From: Bacillus xiamenensis | GTDB lineage: Bacteria > Bacillota > Bacilli > Bacillales > Bacillaceae | Reading direction: 5' to 3' | Length of the DNA: 64,000 bases | Assembly (NCBI RefSeq): GCF_000300535.1 | Contig: NZ_AMSH01000002.1 | Span: forward strand, 1-64,000 | Shown here: positions 37,394-46,816 of the stretch, one piece after another | How positions within the stretch are numbered: position 1 is the first letter of the stretch | How the letters are laid out: the number at the start of each line of letters is the position of its first letter | Position numbers and translations under genes: made by a program | The notes under the pieces: generated by a model | Database searches by the model: none | Seen by the model: the letters and a program-made list of their open reading frames with translations, nothing else | Told to the model about the DNA's origin: nothing

Positions 37394-38581
37394 ATGAACG
37401 AACGCATTTGGACAAAAGACTTTATCATGATTGTCCTGGTGAATTTATTTACCTTCACCTCTTTTTATGCCCTTTTGACATTGCTGCCCATTTACACAAT
37501 GGATGAACTAAATGGAACAGAATCACAGGGCGGCCTCCTTGTGACGGTCTTTTTATTATCTGCCATTGTCACGAGGCCATTTTCTGGTGCCATGATTGAG
37601 AAATTCGGCAAAAAACGCATGGCGATCTTCTCTTCAACGGTCTTTGCCTTACTCACTTATTTATACATTCCGATTGATCAATTCCAAACGCTTCTGATCC
37701 TGCGTTTCGTACAAGGGATCTTTTTCAGCATTTTGACCACAGTAGCCAGTGCCATTGCGGCCGATATGATTCCGAAACATAAACGCGGGGAGGGTCTTGG
37801 ATACTTTGTGATGTCAATGAACATCGCCGTAGTTATCGGTCCGTTTATCGCACTGAATCAAGTAGGAAAAGTAGGTTTCCATTCTTTATTTCTTCTCTTT
37901 TCCATCATTGTCACCATCGGAGCGGCTTTTACGATGTTGATTAGACAACCAGAGCCTGCAAACGGCGGCAGCGTCATCTTTCGATTCACTTTTTCTCATC
38001 TGTTTGAAAAAGGCGCCTTAAAAACGGCGGCAGTTGGAATCATTATCTCTTTCTGTTACTCGCCGATCATTTCATTTATTTCAGTCTATGCCAACTCCCT
38101 TCATCTGATGGGGGCAAGCAGTTACTTCTTTATTGTTTTTGCAGCTGCGATGCTCGGTTCACGTCCATTTACAGGGCGACTGTTCGACCGAGTCGGACCT
38201 CACATTGTGATCTATCCATCTATCGCTCTTTTTGCAATTGGTTTATGGATGCTGACCGCTACACATTCAGCCACAATGCTTCTTCTATCAGGTGCTGTCA
38301 TTGGTCTTGGCTACGGCTCTTTGGTACCATGTCTGCAAACCCTTGCGATTCAGCACTCACCAGCTCACCGTACAGGCTATGCAACCGCCACTTTCTTTAC
38401 CCTGTATGATACCGGAATTGCTGCTGGCTCATTTGTATTCGGTCTCCTTGTCAGCTTCACAGATTTTTCAAATGTGTATCTCATTGCAGGCATTGTCGTT
38501 TTACTCAGTATGGGTGTTTTTTATTGGAGCGAACGAAAACCGCAAGAAGCAAAAACACAAAAGGTTTCCCTATCAGAATAG
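37394..38581 (+). CDS. ywoG: Major facilitator superfamily exporter (YwoG)
   Basis: A 395-residue MFS transporter with about twelve membrane segments and the loop 2-3 motif [13 protein letters not shown]. Likely a drug or metabolite efflux pump. The ATG at 37394 was chosen over a GTG at 37382 that lies on the ribosome site. It is paired with the MarR gene ywoH as in B. subtilis. Confidence 0.87.
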   Translation: MNERIWTKDFIMIVLVNLFTFTSFYALLTLLPIYTMDELNGTESQGGLLVTVFLLSAIVTRPFSGAMIEKFGKKRMAIFSSTVFALLTYLYIPIDQFQTLLILRFVQGIFFSILTTVASAIAADMIPKHKRGEGLGYFVMSMNIAVVIGPFIALNQVGKVGFHSLFLLFSIIVTIGAAFTMLIRQPEPANGGSVIFRFTFSHLFEKGALKTAAVGIIISFCYSPIISFISVYANSLHLMGASSYFFIVFAAAMLGSRPFTGRLFDRVGPHIVIYPSIALFAIGLWMLTATHSATMLLLSGAVIGLGYGSLVPCLQTLAIQHSPAHRTGYATATFFTLYDTGIAAGSFVFGLLVSFTDFSNVYLIAGIVVLLSMGVFYWSERKPQEAKTQKVSLSE

Positions 38582-38690
38582 GATACTGTTTTAAACTTCA
38601 CCGAAAACATGCTAAAATATAGGATGTTTCAAATGGACATACAGACCGTTTGAAAAATAGGTGGCGTTAAGCGAAAGTATAGGTGATGTT

Positions 38691-39290
38691 TTGAATTACG
38701 AATTGTTTAAAGTCATACACGGGATGGCTCATCATTCTGAGTTTTTAGATCAGACCATGATTTTCATTACAAAAAAGGCCCTTCTCGTGTATGCCCTTGT
38801 CTTATTGATTTGCTGGTTTTTAGGTAATCACACATTTAAGAAGCACGTCTTCTTTTCCGGTGTAACAGGCATCGTGGCACTTGTCGTCAATTTTGCCATT
38901 ACGCTGTTTTATTATGAAGAGCGGCCGTTTGTGGCGCATAAAGTCGACACACTCATCCCGCACTCAGCAGACGCTTCCTTCCCAAGTGACCATACAACAG
39001 GCGCACTGGCTCTTTCATTAGCCATTAGATCCCGTAATAAAAAGCTCGGCAACATATTGCTCGTTTTTGGATTACTTACAGGGTTCTCCCGCATCTGGGT
39101 CGGCCACCATTATCCATTTGATGTTTTAGGCAGCTTAATCGTATCCATTGTGGTTGTCTTCATCATGAATAAATTATGGAAGTTCTTTGACTCTCCAATT
39201 GATCGCATCGTGACATTTTACGAGGCCATTTTGGGAAAAATATTCAGAAGGAAGCAAAAGGATCAAGGCTCTGACCTGTCCAACTCTTAA
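38691..39290 (+). CDS. bcrC: Undecaprenyl-pyrophosphate phosphatase BcrC
   Basis: A 199-residue PAP2-family membrane phosphatase. The three active-site motifs are visible: YYEERPFVAHK, SFPSDHTTGA and FSRIWVGHHYPFDVLGS. It recycles undecaprenyl pyrophosphate to the monophosphate carrier and gives bacitracin resistance. The TTG at 38691 was chosen because AGGTGAT precedes it and the protein then begins MNYELFK, as in B. subtilis. Confidence 0.94.
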   Translation: MNYELFKVIHGMAHHSEFLDQTMIFITKKALLVYALVLLICWFLGNHTFKKHVFFSGVTGIVALVVNFAITLFYYEERPFVAHKVDTLIPHSADASFPSDHTTGALALSLAIRSRNKKLGNILLVFGLLTGFSRIWVGHHYPFDVLGSLIVSIVVVFIMNKLWKFFDSPIDRIVTFYEAILGKIFRRKQKDQGSDLSNS

Positions 39291-39346
39291 GCGGCTTGTG
39301 ATAAAGTGATGAAGATGTCTCTTCTCCTTTATCCAGCCGCTTTTTT
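39289..39346 (+). terminator. Terminator after bcrC
   Basis: AAGCGGCT...GATAAAG pairs with CTTTATC...AGCCGCTT around a loop of about 20 bases, followed by TTTT. It overlaps the 3' end of the convergent exporter gene. Confidence 0.7.
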
Positions 39347-40714
39347 GATTGTTTGTCTTCCTCTGACCATACTTGAAAAGTAAAGACTGACACCAATACC
39401 GATCAGAGAAATCATGATCAATGTCCAGCCTAATTGTTCAAAATGAGAACCCGCAATTTCCTCACCAAACAGCATCCCAAGCACGGCAGATGACAAAATG
39501 GAACCAAGGTACCGGCATGTTTGAAAAAGTCCAGATGACGTGCCAATCATTTGCTGAGGGCTTGCTTTTAGCATCGCAGCTTGAAGCGCAACATTCCCAA
39601 TGCCGTAACTCACTCCAAGCAATGAAAGGACCACTCCTTTTCCCCATAACGGCGCAGGAATAAAAAAGAAAGTCATGGCTGAAGCCCCGGCCAGCATCAG
39701 CACAGCACTTGCTAAAACAGGATGACGTTCATCCCCGCGATCCACCCACTTTCCAGTCAGCGGCGATACAATGATGCTCATTCCAGACATGCACAGCATA
39801 AAGAGACCCGTCATCTCCACACGCCAGCCCAATTCATCCTGAAAATAACTAGGCAAACCAAAAAAGAGACAATAGAAGAAAATATTCAAAATGATAAATT
39901 GCCCATACACAAGTGACAGCCGCTTCTCTTTTCGAAACATCCGAATTTGAATGAACGGTTCATCCACCTTGTGTTCCCACCAAACAAAAGCACCTGCACT
40001 CAAAAGACAGAGAATGCCCTGTACATACTGAATACCATCAGCAAATGATAATAAAAATGAAAGCAGCGATACAATACAAGCTGTAAAAAGAAGCATCCCT
40101 GGCAAATCGAGCTTACGTACCATTTCTCCTATGCGAAGCTTTTTCTTCTTCTCCTTAGGAAATAAAGAAAGACCAAGGAAAAAACTGATCAATATAAATG
40201 GCAGATTCACTAAAAAGATCGCCGGCCAGCTGCCAATTGTCATTAAAAAACCGCCAAGCGTTGGCCCAAGCGCTGTCATCGCTGAAGCAAAGATGGACAA
40301 TACCGCTAAAGCCGAAGCCTGTCTTTCCTTCACATGATCCCGAATGAGCCCGACGCCAGAAGGATAGATCGCGCTGCTTCCAATCGCCTGCAGCAGCCGA
40401 ATCACAATCAGCACAGCAAATGTCGGGGCAAACGGGGCACAAATAGCTGAGACTGCCACTAGAGCTAGTCCAAATAAAAATAAGGTTCTCCTGCTCATCA
40501 CATGATCTCCAATCCGTCCGCTCACTGGCTGCGTGACCGCACTGGCCAAATAAAAGGTTGAAATGAGCCAGGATACCGTCGTAAACGACAAACCGAATTC
40601 ATGCTGAATTTGATGCAAGGCCAAAGAAATCATCGAGGAATTCAGTGGATTTAACATCGTTCCAAATGCGATAGCAGTTAAAAAAACTTTCCGGTTGTTT
40701 TTCCATTTGTTCAT
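39329..40714 (-). CDS. ywoD: DHA2-type MFS drug transporter (YwoD-like)
   Basis: A 461-residue MFS exporter with about fourteen membrane segments. The signatures LNSSMISLALHQIQ and SWLISTFYLASAVTQPVSGRIGDHVMSRR are typical of DHA2 multidrug pumps. Position next to bcrC suggests YwoD. Substrate unknown. Confidence 0.78.
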   Translation of the reverse strand: MNKWKNNRKVFLTAIAFGTMLNPLNSSMISLALHQIQHEFGLSFTTVSWLISTFYLASAVTQPVSGRIGDHVMSRRTLFLFGLALVAVSAICAPFAPTFAVLIVIRLLQAIGSSAIYPSGVGLIRDHVKERQASALAVLSIFASAMTALGPTLGGFLMTIGSWPAIFLVNLPFILISFFLGLSLFPKEKKKKLRIGEMVRKLDLPGMLLFTACIVSLLSFLLSFADGIQYVQGILCLLSAGAFVWWEHKVDEPFIQIRMFRKEKRLSLVYGQFIILNIFFYCLFFGLPSYFQDELGWRVEMTGLFMLCMSGMSIIVSPLTGKWVDRGDERHPVLASAVLMLAGASAMTFFFIPAPLWGKGVVLSLLGVSYGIGNVALQAAMLKASPQQMIGTSSGLFQTCRYLGSILSSAVLGMLFGEEIAGSHFEQLGWTLIMISLIGIGVSLYFSSMVRGRQTIKKAAG

Positions 40715-40871
40715 ACACCGGCTCCTCCTTGTAAAATGGCATGTTATTGGCCTGTTCTTCCGTTATTATGAGATTCATTTCCCTTTTTTACCCTAAGCAA
40801 TTCAAGTTCTCTCTCACAAAAGCATGTCATACATTCTAAAAAGGGTGTGTGCTGGAAAAACACATATAAAA

Positions 40872-40900
40872 TTGAGAATAAAAGGTTCAAATGGTAAGAT
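40872..40900 (+). promoter_or_regulatory. Promoter of the amino-acid ABC operon
   Basis: A -35 TTGAGA (40872-40877) and -10 TAAGAT (40895-40900) are 17 bases apart. A 6-base inverted repeat, TTCTCC / GGAGAA, lies between the expected start of transcription and the ribosome site (about 40923-40940). Transcription from here would begin after the upstream in-frame ATG at 40899. Confidence 0.65.
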
Positions 40901-40964
40901 GCACACATATGAAAATGCCTACTTTCTCCTTATATGGAGAACGGCTGAAAAGGAGGAAAAGCCA

Positions 40965-41777
40965 ATTCATAAAAAAAGACGGTTGTGGGTCCCAGCCCTT
41001 TTCTCAGTTGCAGTATTACTTCTGTCTTCGTGTGGTTCAAATGAAACGAATGGGAACGGAGATAAACGTAATTCTACAGCGAAAGGGTCACCGATTTTGG
41101 AGGATGGAAAGTTTATTTTTGCAGCATCAGGTGAATTTCACCCATTCAGTTACATGGATGGAAACCAGATGTCAGGCTTTGATATTGATGTAGGCAATGC
41201 GATTAGTGACAAGCTCGGCCTCGAGCCTGTACAGAAAAAATATAAATTCGCAGGCATCGTCGAAGGCGTCAAATCAGGGAAATTTGATGCGGCAGTTGCA
41301 AGTCATACCATCAATGAGGAACGAAAAAAACACGTCCTTTTTTCTCAACCTTATTACTACTCCGGTCCGCAAATCTTCACACGACCTGGAGCAGACATTC
41401 AAAGTGCAGATGACTTAAAAGACAAAGAGATCGCTGTCTCTAAAGGCTCGTCCTATGCTGATATTGCGAAAGAACATAGCGGGAAAGAACCAAAATATTA
41501 CGACAGTGATGTTGTCGCTTTAGAAGCACTAGCCAACGGTAAACACGATGCGGTCGTCACTGATTTCGCCACAGGTGCAGAAGCCATGAAGAAAAAACTA
41601 AAAATCGAAGCGCAAGAAAGACTCGGACAAAGCGAGCAAGCAATCGCTGTCTCTAAAGACAATAAAGGACTGATAGAAGAGATCAACGATGCGATTGATG
41701 CACTAAAAAAAGACGGAACATTAAGACAAATTAGCGAGAAGTATTTTGACGAAGATATTACCGTCAAACAAGATTAA
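40965..41777 (+). CDS. Polar amino-acid ABC transporter, solute-binding lipoprotein (apparent ATT start)
   Basis: A 270-residue family-3 solute-binding protein. From the ATT codon at 40965 the protein has a textbook lipoprotein signal peptide, (I)HKKRRLWVPALFSVAVLLLSSC, with the lipid-bearing Cys at about residue 23-24. AAAGGAGG lies exactly 8 bases upstream of this ATT, and there is no ATG, GTG or TTG at that place. Starting further upstream at the ATG at 40899 would put about 22 hydrophilic residues ahead of the signal peptide and would start before the transcript. ATT starts are rare in bacteria (infC is the known case), so a base error is the alternative. The mature part is HisJ/GlnH-like; ligand unknown. 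Confidence 0.85.
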   Translation: MHKKRRLWVPALFSVAVLLLSSCGSNETNGNGDKRNSTAKGSPILEDGKFIFAASGEFHPFSYMDGNQMSGFDIDVGNAISDKLGLEPVQKKYKFAGIVEGVKSGKFDAAVASHTINEERKKHVLFSQPYYYSGPQIFTRPGADIQSADDLKDKEIAVSKGSSYADIAKEHSGKEPKYYDSDVVALEALANGKHDAVVTDFATGAEAMKKKLKIEAQERLGQSEQAIAVSKDNKGLIEEINDAIDALKKDGTLRQISEKYFDEDITVKQD

Positions 41778-41787
41778 AACCACGATT

Positions 41788-41819
41788 GTGCGCCCTTCTA
41801 CTCTAGGCGCACTTTCTTC
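41788..41819 (+). terminator. Internal terminator/attenuator between binding protein and permease
   Basis: GTGCGCC pairs with GGCGCAC around an 11-base loop, followed by TTTCTTC. A leaky stop here would give more binding protein than membrane subunits, as is common for ABC operons. Confidence 0.6.
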
Positions 41820-41837
41820 AAATGGAGATGATTTGTT

Positions 41838-42500
41838 TTGCCTACCCTATCACACTTTTTCCAAACGCTGATTGAGTCTAGAGGCGTTTTCTTAGAAGGG
41901 ATGCTACTGACCTTACAACTGACTGTGATCAGCATCCTCATCGGTATGTTCATCGGGCTTTTCTTTGCTTTAATGAAAATATCCCGTGTGGCGGTTTTCG
42001 GATATATCGCGAATGCTTATATCTTTCTTGTGCGCGGGACGCCACTCATTGTGCAAATTTTCATCTTATATTTTGGACTCACGGAATTAAATATACCTGA
42101 CTTTTGGGCGGCCTCTATTGCCCTTGCCTTCCATAATGGTGCCTATATAGCAGAAATATTCAGAGGCGCTATCCAATCAATTGACCAAGGTCAAAAAGAG
42201 GCAGGACGTTCTCTTGGCATGGGACGCTTTTTAACCATGAGACGCATCATTCTCCCGCAAGCGATGCGGCGTGCCCTTCCCCCACTTGGCAATCAGTTTA
42301 TTATCGGCTTAAAAGACTCATCTCTTGCCGCCTTTATCAGCGTCAATGAACTATTCAACGTAGCGACCACTCAAGGCTCCAACAGCTTTGACAATATGAC
42401 CTATTTACTGGTTGTCGCTGTCTATTACTTAGTTCTTGTCCTGCTGTTAACATTCGCTGTGCAAACCTTTGAAAAGAAACTTTCAGTCAGTGATCATTAG
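41838..42500 (+). CDS. Polar amino-acid ABC transporter permease
   Basis: A 220-residue HisM/GlnP-type permease with about five membrane segments and the ATPase-contact loop [33 protein letters not shown]. The start is a TTG with GGAG about 10 bases upstream. Middle gene of a three-gene importer operon. Confidence 0.9.
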   Translation: MPTLSHFFQTLIESRGVFLEGMLLTLQLTVISILIGMFIGLFFALMKISRVAVFGYIANAYIFLVRGTPLIVQIFILYFGLTELNIPDFWAASIALAFHNGAYIAEIFRGAIQSIDQGQKEAGRSLGMGRFLTMRRIILPQAMRRALPPLGNQFIIGLKDSSLAAFISVNELFNVATTQGSNSFDNMTYLLVVAVYYLVLVLLLTFAVQTFEKKLSVSDH

Positions 42501-42510
42501 GAGGAGAAGC

Positions 42511-43251
42511 ATGACAGAATCGCAGGAAATCATTCGTGTTGAAAATCTCAATAAATACTTTGGGGAGCTACATGTCTTAAAGGATATCAATCTTACTGTA
42601 TATGAAAATGATGTCGTCGTCTTAATTGGTGCAAGCGGCTCTGGGAAAAGCACCTTGCTCCGTTGTATGAATTTTTTAGAAATAAAAAATGACGGTCAGA
42701 TCATCATTGATGGCAGTCCCGTTCATCCAAAACGAGATCAATTAAACGAAATGAGGCAGAAAATAGGCATGGTGTTTCAGCATTTTAATCTCTTCCCTCA
42801 CAAAACCGTACTTGAAAACATTATTGAAGCACCTGTGATGGTGAAGAAAACAAAGAAGGCACAGGCCATCGCTGAAGCCAATATCCTGTTAGAAAAAGTC
42901 GGCCTTGCGGATAAAGCCAGCGTCTACCCCTCTAAGCTATCAGGCGGTCAGAAGCAGCGCGTTGCCATCGCACGAGCTCTCGCCATGAGGCCTGATGTCA
43001 TGTTATTTGACGAGCCTACATCCGCCCTTGACCCAGAGCTTGTAGGCGAGGTGCTGCTTACCATGAAAATCCTCGCAAAAGAAGGCATGACAATGGTCAT
43101 TGTCACACATGAAATGGGTTTTGCAAAAGAAGTAGCCGACCGAGTCGTCTATATGCACGAAGGTCGTATCATCGAAGAGGGCATCCCAGCAGAATTGTTC
43201 GATTCCCCTCGAGAGGAGCGAACCAAATTGTTTCTCAGCTCCATTTTATAG
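42511..43251 (+). CDS. Polar amino-acid ABC transporter ATP-binding protein
   Basis: A 246-residue ATPase of the HisP/GlnQ type with Walker [10 protein letters not shown], signature [15 protein letters not shown] and Walker [15 protein letters not shown]. The ATG at 42511 follows TAGGAGG. It is next to nrgAB, which makes nitrogen-source uptake plausible, but the ligand cannot be told. Confidence 0.93.
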   Translation: MTESQEIIRVENLNKYFGELHVLKDINLTVYENDVVVLIGASGSGKSTLLRCMNFLEIKNDGQIIIDGSPVHPKRDQLNEMRQKIGMVFQHFNLFPHKTVLENIIEAPVMVKKTKKAQAIAEANILLEKVGLADKASVYPSKLSGGQKQRVAIARALAMRPDVMLFDEPTSALDPELVGEVLLTMKILAKEGMTMVIVTHEMGFAKEVADRVVYMHEGRIIEEGIPAELFDSPREERTKLFLSSIL

Positions 43252-43345
43252 GTCAAATGCCCTTTATTTTTAGCGATCCACACACGTTTTTTCTCATTTT
43301 TTACGAACTTTTCTTCCATTTATATTGATAATGACTAAAAAACCA

Positions 43346-43396
43346 TGTGAGATAAACTTACATGAATATGTTATATATGACTTTTCTCTCTATAAT
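43346..43396 (+). promoter_or_regulatory. nrgAB promoter with TnrA box
   Basis: TGTGAGATAAACTTACA (43346-43362) fits the TnrA consensus TGTNANAWWWTMTNACA with one mismatch. Its centre is about 49 bases upstream of the start expected from the -10 TATAAT (43391-43396), and the -35 is poor, as expected for an activated promoter. TnrA activates nrgAB under nitrogen limitation in B. subtilis. Confidence 0.78.
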
Positions 43397-43444
43397 GAAG
43401 AATTAAGAAATCTTTTAATTCTGAATGATTCGGGGGAATGCAGC

Positions 43445-44653
43445 ATGCAAATGGGTGATACAGTATTTATGTTCTTCTGCGCACTACTCGTGTGGTTAAT
43501 GACACCGGGTTTAGCATTATTCTACGGAGGACTTGTGAGAAGTAAAAACGTGTTAAGTACGACCATGCACAGCTTAACATCACTAGCCATTGTCTCTATC
43601 GTCTGGATTGTGTTTGGCTATTCACTCGCCTTTGCGCCAGGCAATGCATGGATCGGAGGCTTTGACTGGGTTGGACTAAAAGGCGTTGGCTTCGAGCCTG
43701 GTTCATATAGCGATACCATTCCACATTCATTGTTTATGATGTTCCAAATGACCTTTGCCGTCTTAACCACAGCCATCATCTCAGGCGCCTTTGCTGAACG
43801 TATTCGTTACTCAGCAGTAGTCGTGTTTACACTCCTTTGGGTCACATTTGTATACGCTCCAGTCGCACACTGGGTTTGGGGCGGTGGTTGGATTGGAGAA
43901 ATGGGTGCGCTTGACTTCGCTGGCGGAAACGTCGTTCACATTTCTTCCGGTGTTGCCGGTCTAGTCGTTGCGATTGTTCTCGGAAAGCGAAAAGAAGCGG
44001 CAAGTTCTTCCCCACATAACTTAATTTACACACTTCTTGGCGGAGCTGTCATCTGGTTTGGCTGGTTTGGCTTTAACGTTGGAAGTGCCCTGACTTTAGA
44101 CAGCGTCGCCATGTATGCCTTTATCAACACCAATACAGCAGCGGCCGCAGGAATCATCGGCTGGCTGTTAGTCGAGTGGATGATCAACAAAAAACCAACG
44201 ATGCTAGGCGCCATCTCTGGAGCCATTGCTGGTCTTGTAGCCATTACACCTGCCGCAGGTTTTGTTACACCGTTTGCTTCTATTATAATAGGATTGATCG
44301 GCGGAATCGTTTGTTTCTGGGGAGTCTTCTCACTCAAAGCCAAATTCGGCTACGACGATGCACTGGATGCATTCGGACTTCATGGAATTGGTGGTACTTG
44401 GGGAGGAATTGCCACAGGTCTTTTCGCGACAACATCTGTCAATGACGGCGGAGCCAATGGCTTATTTTATGGAGATCCAAGCTTACTTTGGAAGCAAGTG
44501 GTCGCCATTGTTGCCACTTATGTCTTTGTTGCGGTCGTCACATACGTGATCATCAAAATCGTCAATATCTTCTTCAAGATTCGCGCAACTGAAGAAGAAG
44601 AATCAGTCGGTCTTGATTTAACGATGCACGGCGAAAAAGCATATCAAGATTAA
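43445..44653 (+). CDS. nrgA: Ammonium transporter NrgA (AmtB)
   Basis: A 402-residue Amt-family channel with eleven membrane segments expected. Signatures include DYSD-region-like GSYSDTIPHSLFMMFQMTFAVLT, DFAGGNVVHISSGVAGL and DALDAFGLHGIGGTWGG, which carry the pore His residues. The ATG at 43445 after GGGGGAA gives MQMGDTVFMFF, matching the family; the extra 40 upstream codons lie over the promoter. It forms an operon with the PII gene. Confidence 0.96.
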   Translation: MQMGDTVFMFFCALLVWLMTPGLALFYGGLVRSKNVLSTTMHSLTSLAIVSIVWIVFGYSLAFAPGNAWIGGFDWVGLKGVGFEPGSYSDTIPHSLFMMFQMTFAVLTTAIISGAFAERIRYSAVVVFTLLWVTFVYAPVAHWVWGGGWIGEMGALDFAGGNVVHISSGVAGLVVAIVLGKRKEAASSSPHNLIYTLLGGAVIWFGWFGFNVGSALTLDSVAMYAFINTNTAAAAGIIGWLLVEWMINKKPTMLGAISGAIAGLVAITPAAGFVTPFASIIIGLIGGIVCFWGVFSLKAKFGYDDALDAFGLHGIGGTWGGIATGLFATTSVNDGGANGLFYGDPSLLWKQVVAIVATYVFVAVVTYVIIKIVNIFFKIRATEEEESVGLDLTMHGEKAYQD

Positions 44654-44671
44654 AGAAGAAGGGGTGTCTCT

Positions 44672-45019
44672 ATGAGTAAAATGTATAAAGTGGAGATTGT
44701 CACACGTCCAGCTAATTTTGAAACATTAAAGGTGGAGCTTGGAAAGATTGGTGTCACCTCTATTACCTTTTCAAATGTGCACGGCTGCGGCTTACAAAAG
44801 GGACATACAGAACTATACCGCGGCGTCAAAAAGGAAAGCAATGTATACGAGCGTTTAAAGATCGAAATCGTCCTAAGCAAAGTACCTGTCGAACAGGTTG
44901 TTGAAACAGCTCAAAAGGTACTTCGCACAGGCGAACCAGGGGATGGGAAAATTTTTATATATGAAATAGAAAATACGATTAACATTCGGACAGGTGAAGA
45001 AGGACCTGCCGCGTTATAG
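44672..45019 (+). CDS. nrgB: PII-like nitrogen regulator NrgB (GlnK)
   Basis: A 115-residue PII protein. The T-loop region reads GCGLQKGHTELYRGVKKESNVYERLKIEIV, followed by GEPGDGKIFIYEIENTINIRTGEEG. It is 18 bases after nrgA. GlnK binds the ammonium channel and, in B. subtilis, TnrA. Confidence 0.95.
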   Translation: MSKMYKVEIVTRPANFETLKVELGKIGVTSITFSNVHGCGLQKGHTELYRGVKKESNVYERLKIEIVLSKVPVEQVVETAQKVLRTGEPGDGKIFIYEIENTINIRTGEEGPAAL

Positions 45020-45024
45020 CACCC

Positions 45025-45051
45025 CCTCCGCCAAATGGCGGAGGTTTTTTT
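45025..45051 (+). terminator. Terminator of nrgAB
   Basis: CCTCCGCC, loop AAAT, GGCGGAGG, then TTTTTTT. Confidence 0.95.
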
Positions 45052-45058
45052 GAAGACA

Positions 45059-45092
45059 GAAAAAAACCTCTGCGTACGCATCTACACAGAGG
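45059..45092 (-). terminator. Terminator of spoIIQ
   Basis: Minus strand CCTCTG, 14-base loop, CAGAGG, then a run of T. Confidence 0.8.
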
Positions 45093-45105
45093 ATCTTACA
45101 AGACA

Positions 45106-46002
45106 TTAAGATTGTTTGGTTTCTTCTGACTGACTGCTGTCTTTAGATGAATCTGAAGACTTTTCCTGATCAGAGGATTTCCCCTTCTCATCAGACTTTT
45201 CTTCGGTTTTCTCTCCAGCCGGCTCTTTTGCCTTATCTTCAGCAGCAGGTTCCTTCGTTTTTTCATCAGCTTTTGGCTGAGCAGGTTCTTTTGCTTCTTC
45301 CGTCACTTCTTGAGCTGCTTTTTCAATAGTAGAAACAGGCTTATCAATGAAGTTAAGTGGATTGAGCGCTAAACCTTCCATACGAATTTCAAAGTGCACA
45401 TGGTTGCCGCTTTCAGCACCATATAGATTCTTACCAGAAGCACCGATGACATCATTCTGCTTCACTTCATCGCCTTCTTTTACACTTACTTGAGACAGCG
45501 ATTGATAAACAGTTGACAATCCATCTTCATGTTCAATTTCAACGACATGACCGAGAACTGGATCTTTTTTCGCCTGAACGACAGTTCCACTAAGAGCAGC
45601 TGTGACATCAAACACTTTGCCATCTTTATCTGCAAGATCAATACCTTTGCTTAAGGTATAGGTGTTATTATAGTTTACAAGTGCTGCTTCTTTTTCTTTT
45701 TGATCAGCATCTGCTTCATAGAACTTTTTCACGACAGAAACATTATCAGAATTCTGGACCGGCATGGCAACATTTTCAATTGGCTTTCCAACTTCAACGG
45801 CATCATCACGCTGTTCTTGTCCTGTTTGATTTCCATCAGATAGTTGGTCTTTCACATCTTTTGATACAGCTTGATACCAAAGAACGGCTGTTAACACGAC
45901 CGCTGCGCTGACCAAGTAAATAGCAGGGAATACCCAGCGCTTACGGAAAAATTGCTGAACTTTTGTGATTTTGGAAGTACGTTTCTTTTCTTCCTCTCTC
46001 AT
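45106..46002 (-). CDS. spoIIQ: Forespore engulfment protein SpoIIQ
   Basis: A 298-residue protein with a single membrane segment (about 24-43) and an extracellular LytM/M23-like domain (about 115-215) containing GNHVHFEIRMEG. The first zinc-ligand motif is missing, as in B. subtilis SpoIIQ, so it is structural rather than a peptidase. It binds SpoIIIAH across the engulfment septum. The C-terminal 80 residues are a low-complexity Lys/Glu/Pro/Ser tail (repeats of KEPA and EKS), which makes it slightly longer than the B. subtilis protein. Confidence 0.93.
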   Translation of the reverse strand: MREEEKKRTSKITKVQQFFRKRWVFPAIYLVSAAVVLTAVLWYQAVSKDVKDQLSDGNQTGQEQRDDAVEVGKPIENVAMPVQNSDNVSVVKKFYEADADQKEKEAALVNYNNTYTLSKGIDLADKDGKVFDVTAALSGTVVQAKKDPVLGHVVEIEHEDGLSTVYQSLSQVSVKEGDEVKQNDVIGASGKNLYGAESGNHVHFEIRMEGLALNPLNFIDKPVSTIEKAAQEVTEEAKEPAQPKADEKTKEPAAEDKAKEPAGEKTEEKSDEKGKSSDQEKSSDSSKDSSQSEETKQS

Positions 46003-46132
46003 TTTTCATCACCTCAGCAACATTCTGAACACTTTTCAAAAAATATATACACACGAAATCATTTTTCTTTTTATTTTGCGCAATCACATCAATAATATGT
46101 ATGATGAATGAAAAAAGGTGGAGGACTTTATT

Positions 46133-46627
46133 GTGAAAACTTTCAACCGCATTGCAACAGAAGATGACCTCAAAGCGATTGTCGATATTTACAATTCAAC
46201 GATTGCTTCAAGAGAAGTTACAGCCGATACAGAACCTGTTACAGTTGAGGACCGCCGGCAATGGTTTTTAAATCATTCAGAGAAAAGACCTCTCTATGTG
46301 AAAACAGATGAAGCAGGCAATATCTACGGCTGGCTCAGCTTTGAAACGTTTTACGGCAGACCCGCATACAACGGAACCGTTGAAATGAGTATATACTTGA
46401 ACCAAGACTATCGCGGAAAAGGTTTAGGCTCTCTTTTCTTACAAGAGGCCATCGAATTGGCGCCCTCATTAGGCATCCGAACATTACTTGCCTTTATTTT
46501 CGGCCACAACGAAGCCAGCATTCGATTATTTAAAAAACACGGCTTTGAGACATGGGGACACTTACCGCGCATCGCAGAAATGGACGGTAACAGGTACGAT
46601 TTAGATATATTAGGAAAAGAATTATAA
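46133..46627 (+). CDS. ywnH: GNAT N-acetyltransferase (YwnH, phosphinothricin acetyltransferase-like)
   Basis: A 164-residue GNAT protein with the acetyl-CoA loop LNQDYRGKGLGSLFLQEA and the family features IYNSTIASREVTADTEPVT and FGHNEASIRLFKKHGFETWGHLP. Related to enzymes that acetylate phosphinothricin or methionine sulfoximine. The GTG at 46133 was chosen because GGAGG lies 8 bases upstream. Divergent from spoIIQ. Confidence 0.9.
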   Translation: MKTFNRIATEDDLKAIVDIYNSTIASREVTADTEPVTVEDRRQWFLNHSEKRPLYVKTDEAGNIYGWLSFETFYGRPAYNGTVEMSIYLNQDYRGKGLGSLFLQEAIELAPSLGIRTLLAFIFGHNEASIRLFKKHGFETWGHLPRIAEMDGNRYDLDILGKEL

Positions 46628-46654
46628 ACGAGCGAAAATGATCTTTATTTCAGC

Positions 46655-46816
46655 TCTTCTTTTCAAGCGTGATGGAACGCCCTTGAAGTCTAGGAAGGAC
46701 GAGTTACTAACGCAAAGCGAATTTGACATTCGTGAGCACCGAGCGCAGGACTGACAAAAGATGCGAGGGTTTGTCTACACGCTGGAGCGTCTCTTAAAGA
46801 AAGAGACGCTTTTTTA
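46655..46816 (+). ncRNA. Structured RNA-like element, copy B
   Basis: About 150 non-coding bases between ywnH and the convergent redoxin gene. They start with a hairpin TTCAA-GCGT / ACGC-TTGAA (46661-46687), go on to hairpin CGAAT-TTGAC-ATTCG (46719-46733) and stem GACAAA / TTTGTC (46753-46775) with loop ATGCGAGGG, and end at a terminator. The part from 46720 matches copy A at the start of the window. Family not recognised. It may be an independent small RNA or a 3' UTR of ywnH. Confidence 0.55.
46785..46816 (+). terminator. Terminator of RNA element B
   Basis: AGCGTCTC, loop TTAAAGAAA, GAGACGCT, then TTTTT. It abuts the stop of the convergent redoxin gene. Confidence 0.88.
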
